DNA of 64,000 bases, from the NCBI RefSeq assembly GCF_001297125.1, contig NZ_LHPC01000050.1, positions 1-64,000 of the forward strand. Reading direction: 5' to 3'. Positions 27,045 to 35,800 of the stretch are shown one piece after another (position 1 is the stretch's first letter; each line of letters opens with the position of its first letter). Both the position numbers and the translations under genes were made by a program. Below the pieces are notes generated by a model. That model saw only the letters and a program-made list of their open reading frames with translations. It had not been told where the DNA came from and did no database searches. This DNA comes from Pseudomonas sp. RIT-PI-q. Its GTDB lineage: Bacteria; Pseudomonadota; Gammaproteobacteria; Pseudomonadales; Pseudomonadaceae.

Positions 27045-27373
27045 GCAACCGCTCCTGCCGGAAAAAGAGAGCCGTAATGGTACTGGCGCCAAGATGCTTG
27101 TACAAGCGAAGTACTGCACTGCTGCCATTCCCCTTGGCGCTGCTTTTCGCTACCCTTCAGACTTTGATCGGTACTGATAAGCTCGTACGCCGGGTTCCAG
27201 CCTCCATTTTCGGCATCACAAGCCCCGATCCAGCGTTGCCACCCTTCGCTCCTGCCACTCTGGAGCACGTTGCAACCTTGCGGCTCGGGCTTTCTGAATT
27301 CGCATCCGCAGGCTCGTTCCCGGTAAAAAAAGCCCGTAGAAGTATCGACCGCTCATCGCTTTAGGAATGCTGC
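27045..27373. other. Divergent promoter region dapA/gcvR (329 bp)
   Basis: No gene is supported here. The region separates leftward dapA from rightward gcvR and must carry both promoters. No clear regulatory motif was recognised. Confidence 0.5.
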
Positions 27374-27934
27374 ATGTCCACCCCCACAGTTCGCGAACAA
27401 TTCCTTGTCATCAGTGCCCTCGGCGCCAACCCCATGGAGCTGACTAACGTCCTGTGCCGCGCCAGCCATGAAAACCGCTGCGCCGTGGTCACCTCTCGCC
27501 TGACGCGTCATGGCGAGTGCAGTGCGTTGATCCTCGAGATCTCCGGTAGCTGGGACGCCCTGGCGCGCCTGGAAGGCAGTCTGCCGGGCCTTGCCAAGAA
27601 GCACGCCTTCACGGTCAACGTGGTGCGCAGCGCAGCCCTGGAGAACCGTCCCCAGGCCCTGCCTTACGTCGCCTACGTCAGCTCGGCCTACCGCTCGGAC
27701 ATCATCAACGAGCTGTGCCAGTTCTTCATGGACCACAACGTCGAGCTGGAAAACCTGACCTGCGACACGTATCAGGCACCGCAAACCGGCGGCACCATGC
27801 TCAATGCCACGTTTACCGTGACCTTGCCGGCTGGCGTGCAGATCAGCTGGCTGCGCGATCAGTTCCTGGACTTCGCCGACGCGCTGAACCTGGATGCGCT
27901 GATCGAACCGTGGCGCCCACAAAACCCAATGTAA
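27374..27934 (+). CDS. gcvR: Glycine cleavage system regulator GcvR-type ACT protein
   Basis: A 186-residue protein with two ACT domains (about residues 8-85 and 95-175). It begins with the FLVISALGANPMELTNVL regulatory fold. In enterobacteria GcvR binds glycine and antagonises GcvA. It lies divergent from dapA and ten bases before bcp, the order seen in P. aeruginosa. AGGA precedes the ATG. Confidence 0.88.
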   Translation: MSTPTVREQFLVISALGANPMELTNVLCRASHENRCAVVTSRLTRHGECSALILEISGSWDALARLEGSLPGLAKKHAFTVNVVRSAALENRPQALPYVAYVSSAYRSDIINELCQFFMDHNVELENLTCDTYQAPQTGGTMLNATFTVTLPAGVQISWLRDQFLDFADALNLDALIEPWRPQNPM

Positions 27935-27944
27935 GGAAGCTTTC

Positions 27945-28418
27945 ATGGCCGTTGCCATCGACCAACCGGTTGCCGACTTCGAAGCACCCGCGACTAACGG
28001 ACAGACCGTCAGCCTCGCGGGCCTCAAAGGCAAGCAGGTGGTGATTTACTTCTATCCGAAGGACAGCACGCCGGGCTGCACCACTCAGGGTCAGGGTTTT
28101 CGTGATCAGCTTGACGCGTTTAAAGCGGCCAACACCGAAGTGTTCGGTGTGTCCCGCGACAGCCTCAAATCCCATGAAAACTTCAAGGCCAAGCAAGCCT
28201 TCACCTTCGAGCTGATCAGCGACAAGGAAGAAGCGCTTTGCCAGTTGTTTGATGTGATCAAGCTGAAGAAGCTGTATGGCAAGGAATACATGGGCGTTGA
28301 TCGCAGCACATTCCTGATCGATAAGGGCGGCGTGCTGCGTCAGGAATGGCGTGGGGTGAAGGTGCCGGGGCATGTGGATGCGGTTTTGGCGGCTGCCCAG
28401 GCGTTGAACAAGGCCTGA
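27945..28418 (+). CDS. bcp: Thioredoxin-dependent peroxiredoxin, BCP/PrxQ family
   Basis: A 157-residue thiol peroxidase that reduces hydrogen peroxide and organic hydroperoxides. FYPKDSTPGCTTQGQGFRD contains the peroxidatic Cys at about residue 45. The resolving Cys found five residues later in many PrxQ proteins is replaced (TQGQG). The only other nearby candidate is the Cys in EEALCQLFDV, so the resolution mechanism may differ. AAGGA precedes the ATG, and the gene is probably cotranscribed with gcvR. Confidence 0.93.
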   Translation: MAVAIDQPVADFEAPATNGQTVSLAGLKGKQVVIYFYPKDSTPGCTTQGQGFRDQLDAFKAANTEVFGVSRDSLKSHENFKAKQAFTFELISDKEEALCQLFDVIKLKKLYGKEYMGVDRSTFLIDKGGVLRQEWRGVKVPGHVDAVLAAAQALNKA

Positions 28419-28440
28419 TTGTTTTGGCGTTTGTCTGGAC

Positions 28441-28510
28441 GCCTTCGCTGGCAAGCCAGCTCCTACAGGGGGCCCGTGATTCTCTGTAGGAGCTGGCTCG
28501 CCAGCGAAGA
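28441..28510. repeat. REP pair (REPIN)
   Basis: TTCGCTGGCAAGCCAGCTCC and its near complement GGAGCTGGCTCGCCAGCGAA are only about 20 bases apart, between convergent bcp and perM. Confidence 0.85.
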
Positions 28511-28528
28511 GGCCCTCAAGGTCGGCAC

Positions 28529-29599
28529 TTAAAGCAGCGGCGCAACCTCCGGCTCCTTGCGCGGCCACGCGTCCAGCACCGCCTTGAACAGCGTCGCCAG
28601 GGGTATCGCAAAGAACACCCCCCAAAAGCCCCACAACCCGCCAAACAACAGCACCGCACAGATGATCGCCACCGGGTGCAGGTTGACTGCTTCCGAGAAC
28701 AACAGTGGCACCAGCACGTTGCCGTCCAGGACCTGGATGATTCCGTAGACCGCCATCAAATAGATGAACTGATCGCTCCAGCCCCACTGGAACAGCGCAA
28801 TCAGCAGCACCGGCACAGTCACCACCACCGCCCCGACGTAGGGCACCACCACCGACACGCCGACCAGCAATGCCAGCAGCGCCGCGTAATTGAGCCCCAA
28901 CACGACGAAACCGATGTAGGTCGCGCCACCGCAGATAAAGATTTCGATGACCTTACCGCGAATGTAGTTGGCGATCTGTCGGTTCATCTCGTGCGCGACG
29001 CGGGTGATCAGCGCCCGCTCACGCGGCAAGTAACCACGCACCCACTGACCGATCATCTCCCGGTCCTTGAGAAAGAAGAACACCAGGATCGGCACCAGCA
29101 CCAGGTAGATCATGATGTTCACCAGCAGCGGCAGACTCGACAGCGAGAATGTCAGCGCCCACTGGCCGAACTTGCCAATCTCGCCCCGCGCCACTTCGAT
29201 GGCTTGCAGCACCTGCTCGTCCGACACCAGATGCGGGTAGCGCTCCGGCAGCAGCAACAGCAGTGACTGCCATTTGGCGAGCATGCCCGGCAACTCATTG
29301 AACAGCGTGATCAGCTGATGCCAGAGCAACGGCACCAAGACTACGATGAACACCAGCAACACGCCCATGAACAACGCGAAGACCAACCCCACCGCTGCCC
29401 CGCCCGGTAGGCGCAGACGTTCGAGGGTCACCACCAGCCCCTGCATCAGATACGCCAGCACCATCCCGGCGAGTACCGGTGCGAGCATGCCGCCCAGCGT
29501 CAGTACGGCGGTGAACGCCAGAAACAGCAGCACCGCCAGCACCACGGCTTCTTCGTCGGAAAAGTAGCGCTGAATCCAGTCGCGTAACACCTTGAACAT
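28529..29599 (-). CDS. perM: AI-2E family transporter / PerM permease
   Basis: A 356-residue membrane protein with about eight helices, matching the AI-2E (UPF0118/PerM) family. Paired N-terminal helices span residues 15-85, and the conserved C-terminal region contains GIIQVLDGNVLVPLLFSEAV and FGGLWGFWGVFFAIPLA. ATG 29599 follows AAGGA; a TTG lies one codon upstream. It is next to tusA and bepA as in other pseudomonads. The substrate is unknown. Confidence 0.88.
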   Translation of the reverse strand: MFKVLRDWIQRYFSDEEAVVLAVLLFLAFTAVLTLGGMLAPVLAGMVLAYLMQGLVVTLERLRLPGGAAVGLVFALFMGVLLVFIVVLVPLLWHQLITLFNELPGMLAKWQSLLLLLPERYPHLVSDEQVLQAIEVARGEIGKFGQWALTFSLSSLPLLVNIMIYLVLVPILVFFFLKDREMIGQWVRGYLPRERALITRVAHEMNRQIANYIRGKVIEIFICGGATYIGFVVLGLNYAALLALLVGVSVVVPYVGAVVVTVPVLLIALFQWGWSDQFIYLMAVYGIIQVLDGNVLVPLLFSEAVNLHPVAIICAVLLFGGLWGFWGVFFAIPLATLFKAVLDAWPRKEPEVAPLL

Positions 29600-29630
29600 C
29601 AATATTCCTTAGAAACGAACGCAGCAGATT

Positions 29631-29870
29631 TCAGGCTTTTTTCAACCAGTAGCGGTAAACGCCCGCTTCATCTTCTTCACGAAGCAGCGTATGACCGGCC
29701 AAACGGGCAAAGGTGCGGAAGTCGCGCTGTGACCCCGCATCGGTAGCAATCACCTTGAGCACCGCGCCGCTGGCCATCTTGTTGAGTTCCAGTTTGGCCT
29801 TGAGCAACGGCAAGGGACAGTTCAGGCCGCTGGCGTCCAGTTCCAGGTCATGGGCTACAGCGTCGGTCAT
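29631..29870 (-). CDS. tusA: Sulfurtransferase TusA family protein
   Basis: A 79-residue protein with the family signature LDASGLNCPLPLLKAKLEL. The catalytic Cys is at about residue 18. TusA relays sulfur for tRNA 2-thiouridine synthesis and other pathways. GGAG lies seven bases before the ATG. It lies 31 bases upstream of perM on the same strand and diverges from bepA. Confidence 0.92.
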   Translation of the reverse strand: MTDAVAHDLELDASGLNCPLPLLKAKLELNKMASGAVLKVIATDAGSQRDFRTFARLAGHTLLREEDEAGVYRYWLKKA

Positions 29871-29968
29871 CGGGTCACTCCGGGTCAGGTGGTTGAGCGG
29901 CTTAGAATATCTGGTCCCAAGCTTACTGTCCGGCTACAGTAAGGTCTTTGTCGACTAAGGCTTTGTGC

Positions 29969-31402
29969 ATGACTTTTTTGCGCCCTACCCTGCTGACGCT
30001 CGCTTGCCTGCTCGCCTCACCGGGCTTCGCCGACGACCTGCCGTCACTCGGCGACGCCAGTTCTGCCATCGTCTCGCCGCAACAGGAATACCAGTTGGGC
30101 CGGGCCTGGCTGGCGTTGTTGCGCAGCCAGGTTTCCCAGCTCAACGATCCGCAGCTCAAGGACTACGTCGAATCCAGCGTCTACCGACTGGTGGAGACCA
30201 GCCAGGTCAATGACCGGCGCCTGGAGTTCATCCTGATCAACAGCCCACAACTCAACGCCTTCGCGGCACCGGGCGGGATTGTCGGGGTCAATGGCGGTTT
30301 GTTCCTCAATGCCCAGACAGAGGGCGAATATGCCTCGGTACTCGCTCACGAATTGGCTCACTTGTCGCAACGCCACTTCGCCCGCGGCGTTGAAGCGCAG
30401 CAGCGCATGCAAGTCCCGATGATGGCCGCCTTGCTGGCCGGGATCGTGATTGCCGCCGCCGGTGCCGGCGATGCCGGGATCGCGGCCATTGCGGGCACGC
30501 AGGCGGCGGCGATTCAGGAACAACGGCGCTTCTCTCGCCAGAACGAGCAGGAAGCCGACCGCATCGGCATCCTCAATCTGGAAAAGGCCGGTTACGACCC
30601 GCGTTCAATGCCGACCATGTTCGAGCGGTTGGCGCGTCAATATCGCTTCGACGCCAAGCCCCCGGAGTTCCTGCTGACTCACCCAGTGACCGAATCGCGG
30701 ATCGCCGACACCCGCAACCGCGCCGAGCAAGCCAAACCGGGCGGCATCGAAGACACGATGCGTTATCAGCTGATTCGTGCGCGGGTCCAGTTGATCTACG
30801 AAGAAACCCCTGGGCTGGGCGCCAAGCGCTTTCGCGCGCAGCTTGATGAAAACCCGAAAAATGATGTCGCGCGCTATGGCTTGGCGATTGCCCAGATCAA
30901 GGGTGGTCAGCTCAACGAAGCACGGGAAAATCTCAAGCTGCTGCTGGCCAAGTCGCCGAACGAGATCATCTACAACCTGGCCCAGATCGACCTCGACATT
31001 ACCAACAATCGCCTGCCGGATGCCCAGACCCGGGTCGACCGGATGCTGACTCAGTATCCGGGCAACTATCCGCTGAATCAGGTACGGGTCGACCTGCTGC
31101 TCAAGCAGAACCGTGCACCAGAAGCGGAAAAGGCCCTGGAGAATTTGCTCAAGAGCCGTCCGGACGATCCCGACGTCTGGTACATGGTGGCCGAGACACG
31201 CGGTTTGTCCGGCAACATCATCGGCTTACATCAGGCCCGTGCCGAATACTTTGCGCTGGTCGGCGACTACCGTCAGGCCATTCAGCAGCTGGACTTCGCC
31301 AAGCGCAAGGCTGGCACCAACTTCCCGCTGTCGTCGCGCATCGATGCCCGGCAACGTGAGTTGATGGAGCAGGAGCGCATGATCAAGGACATGATGGGCT
31401 GA
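29969..31402 (+). CDS. bepA: Beta-barrel assembly-enhancing protease, M48 family
   Basis: A 477-residue periplasmic metalloprotease with TPR repeats (BepA/YfgC). The signal peptide is about residues 1-22. The zinc motif HELAH is at about residues 127-131 with the third ligand in NEQEADRIG. TPR-like helices fill residues 290-450. It degrades stalled LptD and BAM substrates. ATG 29969 follows AAGG; an upstream TTG is less likely. A terminator follows directly. Confidence 0.92.
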   Translation: MTFLRPTLLTLACLLASPGFADDLPSLGDASSAIVSPQQEYQLGRAWLALLRSQVSQLNDPQLKDYVESSVYRLVETSQVNDRRLEFILINSPQLNAFAAPGGIVGVNGGLFLNAQTEGEYASVLAHELAHLSQRHFARGVEAQQRMQVPMMAALLAGIVIAAAGAGDAGIAAIAGTQAAAIQEQRRFSRQNEQEADRIGILNLEKAGYDPRSMPTMFERLARQYRFDAKPPEFLLTHPVTESRIADTRNRAEQAKPGGIEDTMRYQLIRARVQLIYEETPGLGAKRFRAQLDENPKNDVARYGLAIAQIKGGQLNEARENLKLLLAKSPNEIIYNLAQIDLDITNNRLPDAQTRVDRMLTQYPGNYPLNQVRVDLLLKQNRAPEAEKALENLLKSRPDDPDVWYMVAETRGLSGNIIGLHQARAEYFALVGDYRQAIQQLDFAKRKAGTNFPLSSRIDARQRELMEQERMIKDMMG

Positions 31403-31420
31403 GTCTTTTGCGCAGGCACA

Positions 31421-31450
31421 AAAAAACCGCCTCTTTCGAGGCGGTTTTTT
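31421..31450. terminator. Bidirectional intrinsic terminator between bepA and mucD
   Basis: CCGCCTC and GAGGCGG flank TTTC, with an A-run before and a T-run after, so it works for both convergent genes. Confidence 0.9.
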
Positions 31451-31468
31451 ATTTAGCCAACAACCGGT

Positions 31469-32896
31469 TTATTCGGCCAGTTTGAAGGTGATGAAGCTGG
31501 CGCGATTTTGACGCAGAACCCGCATTGACACCGAGCGGTTCTTGGGCAGCGCCTTGGCGATCTCCGTGAATTCCTTGGTGGAACCAATCGCCTGATTATT
31601 CAAGTGAGTGATCACATCGCCCGGCTGCAAGCCGATCAACGAAGCAGGACCGTCCTGGACTTCCTTGATGACCACGCCGCCCTTGAGGTCGTAGGTTTTC
31701 TTCTGCTCTTCGGTCAGCTCCGCCACGGAAACACCCAGGCGATTGCTGCTGCGCTCAACACCGGACTTCGCCAGGGCATCCAGCTCTTTGCCTTCTTCTG
31801 GAATAGCGCCGACCGTCAACTCGACTTTCTTGCGCTTGCCTTCACGAATCACTTCCAGATCAGCTTTCGAGCCGGCCTTCAGCGCGCCCACAAGGTGCGG
31901 CAGATCGGCGGACATGACGATCGGTTGGCCATTCATGCTCAGGATCACGTCGCCGACTTGCAGATCACCCTTGGCAGCCGGGCCATCCTCCTGTATCTGA
32001 GCCACCAGCGCACCGGCAGGCTTATCAAGACCGAACGACTCGGCCAGATCCTTGTTCACTTCCTGAATGACGACACCCAACCAGCCACGACTGACTTTGC
32101 CGCCGCTTTTCAGCTGATTGGAAACATCCATGGCCACGTCGATCGGAATCGCGAAAGACACGCCCATGAAGCCGCCGGAACGGGTATAGATTTGCGAGTT
32201 GATCCCCACCACTTCGCCCGCCAGGTTAAACAGCGGACCACCGGAGTTACCCGGGTTGATCGGCACGTCCGTCTGGATGAACGGCACATAGTTTTCGTTC
32301 GGCAGGCTCCGACCGACGGCGCTGACGATGCCTTGGGTCACGGTATGGTCGAAACCGAACGGCGAACCGATCGCCACGACCCATTGGCCGGCTTTCAGGT
32401 CCTGGGATTTGCCGAGCTTGAGGACCGGCAGATCCTTGCCTTCGATTTTCAGCAATGCCACATCGGACCGTGTATCGGTGCCAACCAGCTTGGCTTTCAA
32501 TTCACTGCGGTCGGCGAGACGAACGAGAATTTCGTCGGCATCGGCGATCACGTGGTTGTTGGTCAGAATGTAGCCATCTGGCGAGATGATGAAACCCGAG
32601 CCCAAGGACTGGGCTTCACGCTGGCGATCGCCGCGAGGCGAACGCGGCTGTGGAAAGCCACGTTCGAAGAATTCGCGCAGGGCCGGTGGCAAGCCTTCCA
32701 GATCAGGCATGTCCTGGCTCGACACTTTGCGGTCCGGTAGTTTTTGCGTGGTACTGATGTTCACCACCGCGGGCGAGGCCTGCTCGACCAGTTGCGTGAA
32801 ATCAGGCAATTCGACTGCTTGCGCAGAGACTGCCTGACCCAGCACCAGCACGGTGGCAAAAATGGACAGATAAGACTTCAAGCGTGGTATCGACAT
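31469..32896 (-). CDS. mucD: Periplasmic serine endoprotease MucD (DegP-like)
   Basis: A 475-residue HtrA protease with a signal peptide (residues 1-25). The trypsin-like domain carries His in ILTNNHVI, Asp in SDVALLKIEG and Ser in NPGNSGGPLFN. Two PDZ domains follow (about residues 265-360 and 375-470). MucD degrades misfolded envelope proteins and restrains AlgU activation. ATG 32896 gives the normal start. It ends the algU-mucA-mucB-mucD unit, and the 182 bases before it contain no mucC. Confidence 0.95.
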   Translation of the reverse strand: MSIPRLKSYLSIFATVLVLGQAVSAQAVELPDFTQLVEQASPAVVNISTTQKLPDRKVSSQDMPDLEGLPPALREFFERGFPQPRSPRGDRQREAQSLGSGFIISPDGYILTNNHVIADADEILVRLADRSELKAKLVGTDTRSDVALLKIEGKDLPVLKLGKSQDLKAGQWVVAIGSPFGFDHTVTQGIVSAVGRSLPNENYVPFIQTDVPINPGNSGGPLFNLAGEVVGINSQIYTRSGGFMGVSFAIPIDVAMDVSNQLKSGGKVSRGWLGVVIQEVNKDLAESFGLDKPAGALVAQIQEDGPAAKGDLQVGDVILSMNGQPIVMSADLPHLVGALKAGSKADLEVIREGKRKKVELTVGAIPEEGKELDALAKSGVERSSNRLGVSVAELTEEQKKTYDLKGGVVIKEVQDGPASLIGLQPGDVITHLNNQAIGSTKEFTEIAKALPKNRSVSMRVLRQNRASFITFKLAE

Positions 32897-33078
32897 ACGG
32901 CTCCCGTTACGACGAGCGTGGTTAAGCAATATGGAGCAAGGAACACCGGGAAAGATACGCCGGTATTTTTGTTCCGGGAACAACAAAACAAGGCCAGAGC
33001 CGAGGGGCTCTGACCTATAAAAAATTTTGGATTGTTTTGCAAATTGAAATGCTCACCAAACATTTCGATCTCGGCTCA

Positions 33079-34035
33079 CTACTTGGTTGCAGTGGCGTCG
33101 GTGCGCATCGACAGCGCAATCCGTTCTGCGGTCCCGATAGGAATCTCGCCGACCACCGTGACCATCATCTCGCCTTGCGGAGTCGTCAAGCGCCGGGAAA
33201 CGGCAACGGTTGGCCCCAACTGGGTGCGGGTGTCGGTGACAGTTGCGCCGTTGAGCGGCTCCAGGAACACCGAGAAACGCGCCAGCCCATCGTCATACAT
33301 CAGACTGTTGACCTGGGTTTTGGTCTCTGGGTCCTTGCGCGCACTGCTGCTTGTCAGCTCGAAGCCGGGTGGCAACCAGTCCGAATGCCAGACCTGTGCG
33401 ACCTTGGCGGCAGAAGCCTTGTCGACGTCCAGGGTGACAGCCTTGCAATCATCACCGGGTTGCAAGTCTTTGTCGCTTGGGACATCAGCAGTGTCCAGTT
33501 GCGTGAACTGGAATCGCTCCAGCAACTGCCCTCTCTCATTGAGCAGCAACGATTTGAGAGGCAAACCGGTTTCTTTATCCAGATGCAGCTCAAAACCGTA
33601 GCGGTGTTGATCACGCGGCGTCAGTGAAACGATCACTGCCGCACGCCCGGCCACACGCGACTTGCCGATGACGGCAAGGTCGTACCAATTCTTGAGTTTT
33701 TGTGGATCGAGTGCACGAGCAGCGGAATTGGGAGAATCCCCAAGCCCTGCCATCAGGGTGCCGCTGACGCATTGAGTATGCCCATCAATGCGCACGACTT
33801 CCTGTGCCGAGCCGTCGAGCTGGAGTAAACGCTCGCGGACCTTGCCATCCTGGACGCGGTGCCAGATGTTATGGGTAGAAAAACTACCGTTACGCTCGTA
33901 TACAAAAGTGCCGTAAAAGCTTTGCTGTTGCTCGGCTTGGCCCAGACGGGTCAACCAGTTCTGGGCTTCATCAGCATGGGCTGGAACAACAAACCAGCCA
34001 CCGAGCAGAAGCGAAAGTAGAGGGATGGCGCGCAT
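33079..34035 (-). CDS. mucB: Sigma factor AlgU regulatory protein MucB (RseB)
   Basis: A 318-residue periplasmic protein with a signal peptide (ending VVPAHA, about residue 21). It has the two MucB/RseB domains, a lipoprotein-like N-terminal fold (residues about 25-190) and a C-terminal domain (about 215-315). It binds the periplasmic part of MucA and shields it from proteolysis. GGAGG precedes the ATG, eight bases from the mucA stop. Confidence 0.94.
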   Translation of the reverse strand: MRAIPLLSLLLGGWFVVPAHADEAQNWLTRLGQAEQQQSFYGTFVYERNGSFSTHNIWHRVQDGKVRERLLQLDGSAQEVVRIDGHTQCVSGTLMAGLGDSPNSAARALDPQKLKNWYDLAVIGKSRVAGRAAVIVSLTPRDQHRYGFELHLDKETGLPLKSLLLNERGQLLERFQFTQLDTADVPSDKDLQPGDDCKAVTLDVDKASAAKVAQVWHSDWLPPGFELTSSSARKDPETKTQVNSLMYDDGLARFSVFLEPLNGATVTDTRTQLGPTVAVSRRLTTPQGEMMVTVVGEIPIGTAERIALSMRTDATATK

Positions 34036-34043
34036 GATCCTCC

Positions 34044-34631
34044 TTAACGGTTTTCCAGGCTTGCTGCACGAGCGTAAGGCAGAGCGCTCTCAGTACCTTT
34101 CAGTGCAGCCTGTTGAGCATGTTGGCGCAAGTAGCCTGGCATACGCTGATCGTGCCAGCCTGGCTGACCTTGCAATACACCGTTGGCCATAGGGCCAGTG
34201 GCATCCGAACTCTCATTGTAGCCTGCTAATACAGCTGGGCCTTTAACTTGAGGAACAGCCAGACCTGGTTGGCTCGATTGCTGTGCCAATTCGACACCGG
34301 CGATTTCGTCCTGGTTGTACAGACGTACACCTGCCAGTACGGCAACAGTGACCGAAGCAGCAACTGCCAGACGACCCAGGCTGCGCCAAGGACCACGGGA
34401 AGCTTTTGCTGGTACAGCCTCGTCAGCCAGAGCAGCGGAAACTGCCGCAGCGATGTCCAGGCGTGGAAGCAGCAGATCCTTGTGCATCACTGCCCGAGCG
34501 ATCTGATAACGAGCCCATGTATCACGGGTTTCAACATCGTCGAAGGCATTCAACACCCGACGCAATTCCAATTCGTCCGCTTCGTTATCCATCACTGCGG
34601 ACAGCGATTCCTGCAGGGCTTCACGACTCAT
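34044..34631 (-). CDS. mucA: Anti-sigma factor MucA (RseA family)
   Basis: A 195-residue single-pass inner-membrane anti-sigma factor. The N-terminal cytoplasmic part (MSREALQESLSAVMDNEADE) binds AlgU, a helix at about residues 85-105 (LGRLAVAASVTVAVLAGV) spans the membrane, and the periplasmic tail contacts MucB. The frame is full length, with none of the truncations that cause mucoidy in P. aeruginosa isolates. It lies 30 bases after algU. Confidence 0.94.
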   Translation of the reverse strand: MSREALQESLSAVMDNEADELELRRVLNAFDDVETRDTWARYQIARAVMHKDLLLPRLDIAAAVSAALADEAVPAKASRGPWRSLGRLAVAASVTVAVLAGVRLYNQDEIAGVELAQQSSQPGLAVPQVKGPAVLAGYNESSDATGPMANGVLQGQPGWHDQRMPGYLRQHAQQAALKGTESALPYARAASLENR

Positions 34632-34661
34632 GGCGTTCCTCTCTTGGCTGTCGCCGCTGTC

Positions 34662-35243
34662 TCAGTTTTCCTGCAACAACGGCTGCAGGGCTTTATCGAT
34701 GGCTTCCCGAGCGCGGAAGATCCGGGAGCGCACGGTACCCACCGGACATTGCATGACGGCCGCAATGTCCTCGTAACTCAGACCATCGAATTCACGTAAA
34801 GTTAAAGCCGTACGCAAATCTTCTGGCAGTTGCTGAATGGTTCGATGGACGGTGCCTTCGATCTCATCCCGCAGCAAAGCCCGTTCTGGCGACTCGAGAT
34901 CCTTGAGGCCATGATCGCCATCGTAGAACTCTGCATCCTCGGAACTGACATCGCTATCCGGCGGCCGACGGCCGCGTGAAACCAGATAGTTTTTCGCCGT
35001 GTTGATGGCGATGCGGTAAAGCCACGTATAAAACGCACTATCTCCGCGAAAATTTCCAAGTGCACGGTACGCCTTGATAAAGGCTTCCTGTGCCACATCC
35101 TGGGCTTCATGGGTGTCGTGCACGAAACGCACGATCAACCCGAGAATTTTGTGCTGGTATTTCAGCACTAGCAGATCGAAAGCTCGCTTGTCGCCGCGTT
35201 GAACGCGCTCGACCAGCTGCTGATCCTCTTCCTGGGTTAGCAT
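34662..35243 (-). CDS. algU: RNA polymerase sigma factor AlgU (sigma-22, RpoE-like)
   Basis: A 193-residue ECF sigma factor, the same length as P. aeruginosa AlgU. Region 2 contains HEAQDVAQEAFIKAYRAL and FYTWLYRIAINTAKNYL. Region 4 contains LPEDLRTALTLREFDGLSYE and CPVGTVRSRIFRAREAI. It directs the envelope-stress and alginate regulon. ATG 35243 (MLTQEEDQQLVE) is the conserved start. A matching autoregulatory promoter lies about 60 bases upstream. Confidence 0.97.
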   Translation of the reverse strand: MLTQEEDQQLVERVQRGDKRAFDLLVLKYQHKILGLIVRFVHDTHEAQDVAQEAFIKAYRALGNFRGDSAFYTWLYRIAINTAKNYLVSRGRRPPDSDVSSEDAEFYDGDHGLKDLESPERALLRDEIEGTVHRTIQQLPEDLRTALTLREFDGLSYEDIAAVMQCPVGTVRSRIFRAREAIDKALQPLLQEN

Positions 35244-35302
35244 GAACACTCCTCGATAAGCTCGGAGGAGGCTTGCATAACTAAACGACCAGACTTGCAA
35301 AC

Positions 35303-35329
35303 ATAGACTCGGGCTTTTCGCAAAAGTTC
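35303..35329 (-). promoter_or_regulatory. AlgU-dependent promoter of algU
   Basis: On the minus strand GAACTT at 35329-35324 is separated by 16 bases from TCTAT at 35307-35303. This agrees with the sigma-22 consensus and with the known autoregulated algU promoter of P. aeruginosa. Confidence 0.75.
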
Positions 35330-35380
35330 TCCCCCTCCAAGCAAGTTTCCTGCGGGCTCTGATTTGGCACGCACGAAAAG

Positions 35381-35405
35381 CGCAGCGCGGGTTAACCCGG
35401 CTGCG
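35381..35405. repeat. Long imperfect palindrome upstream of algU
   Basis: CGCAGC-G-CGGGTT and AACCCG-GCTGCG pair with one bulged G and no loop, so the core is CGGGTTAACCCG. It could be an operator or form a cruciform. It lies about 140 bases upstream of the algU start. Confidence 0.45.
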
Positions 35406-35689
35406 CGAATAATCTTGTCATCGGATTCGCCAGCAAGGATCAAACCGCAATCCCGCACTGAAGCCGACACTGTCCCTTGATTCAGGCAACGGTCTATTGA
35501 TCTTGGCCCTTTGGCAAAAGTTCCAATTATTTATAGCTGCCCGAACCGACATTGTGCGTGTATGAATAGAAAAAGACTGTTAAATCCACGATACAGTCCC
35601 CTTGTCGCCGAACCGGTCGAAAAAACATCCGACGAAGCGTCCGGTCTTTTCAGTCACAGTAGTTTCACAATGCCATGTGAGCTCGGCTA

Positions 35690-35716
35690 TTGTGCCGCTC
35701 CCCCCCTCTATATACT
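35690..35716 (+). promoter_or_regulatory. Possible nadB promoter
   Basis: TTGTGC at 35690-35695 and TATACT at 35711-35716 are separated by 15 bases, somewhat short for sigma-70. The -10 match is good, 85 bases upstream of nadB. Confidence 0.35.
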
Positions 35717-35800
35717 AGTGGGCTGTGTGGCTGCCTGACCTCGCCGATCCAGGTGTTTGGCGCCAACCCCGACCCGGGTCGCTTTGAGCGGAATCCTGAA

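Larger units (their letters stand above)
35244..35800. other. Divergent intergenic region algU/nadB (557 bp)
   Basis: It holds the algU promoter, a 25-base palindrome and a possible nadB promoter, listed separately. A short open frame at 35562-35738 has no ribosome binding site and is not supported as a gene. Confidence 0.6.

Noticed and set aside
27020-27364. 114-codon frame across the dapA/gcvR divergent region
   Set aside because: It runs through the dapA start region and ends at the gcvR leader, with no coding character beyond dapA.
34044-34631. Checked mucA for a mucoidy-type truncation
   Set aside because: The frame is full length with an intact membrane helix and periplasmic tail.
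35562-35738. Short frame between algU and nadB beginning MNRKRLLNPRYS
   Set aside because: There is no ribosome binding site and it overlaps the likely nadB promoter; no family is recognised.
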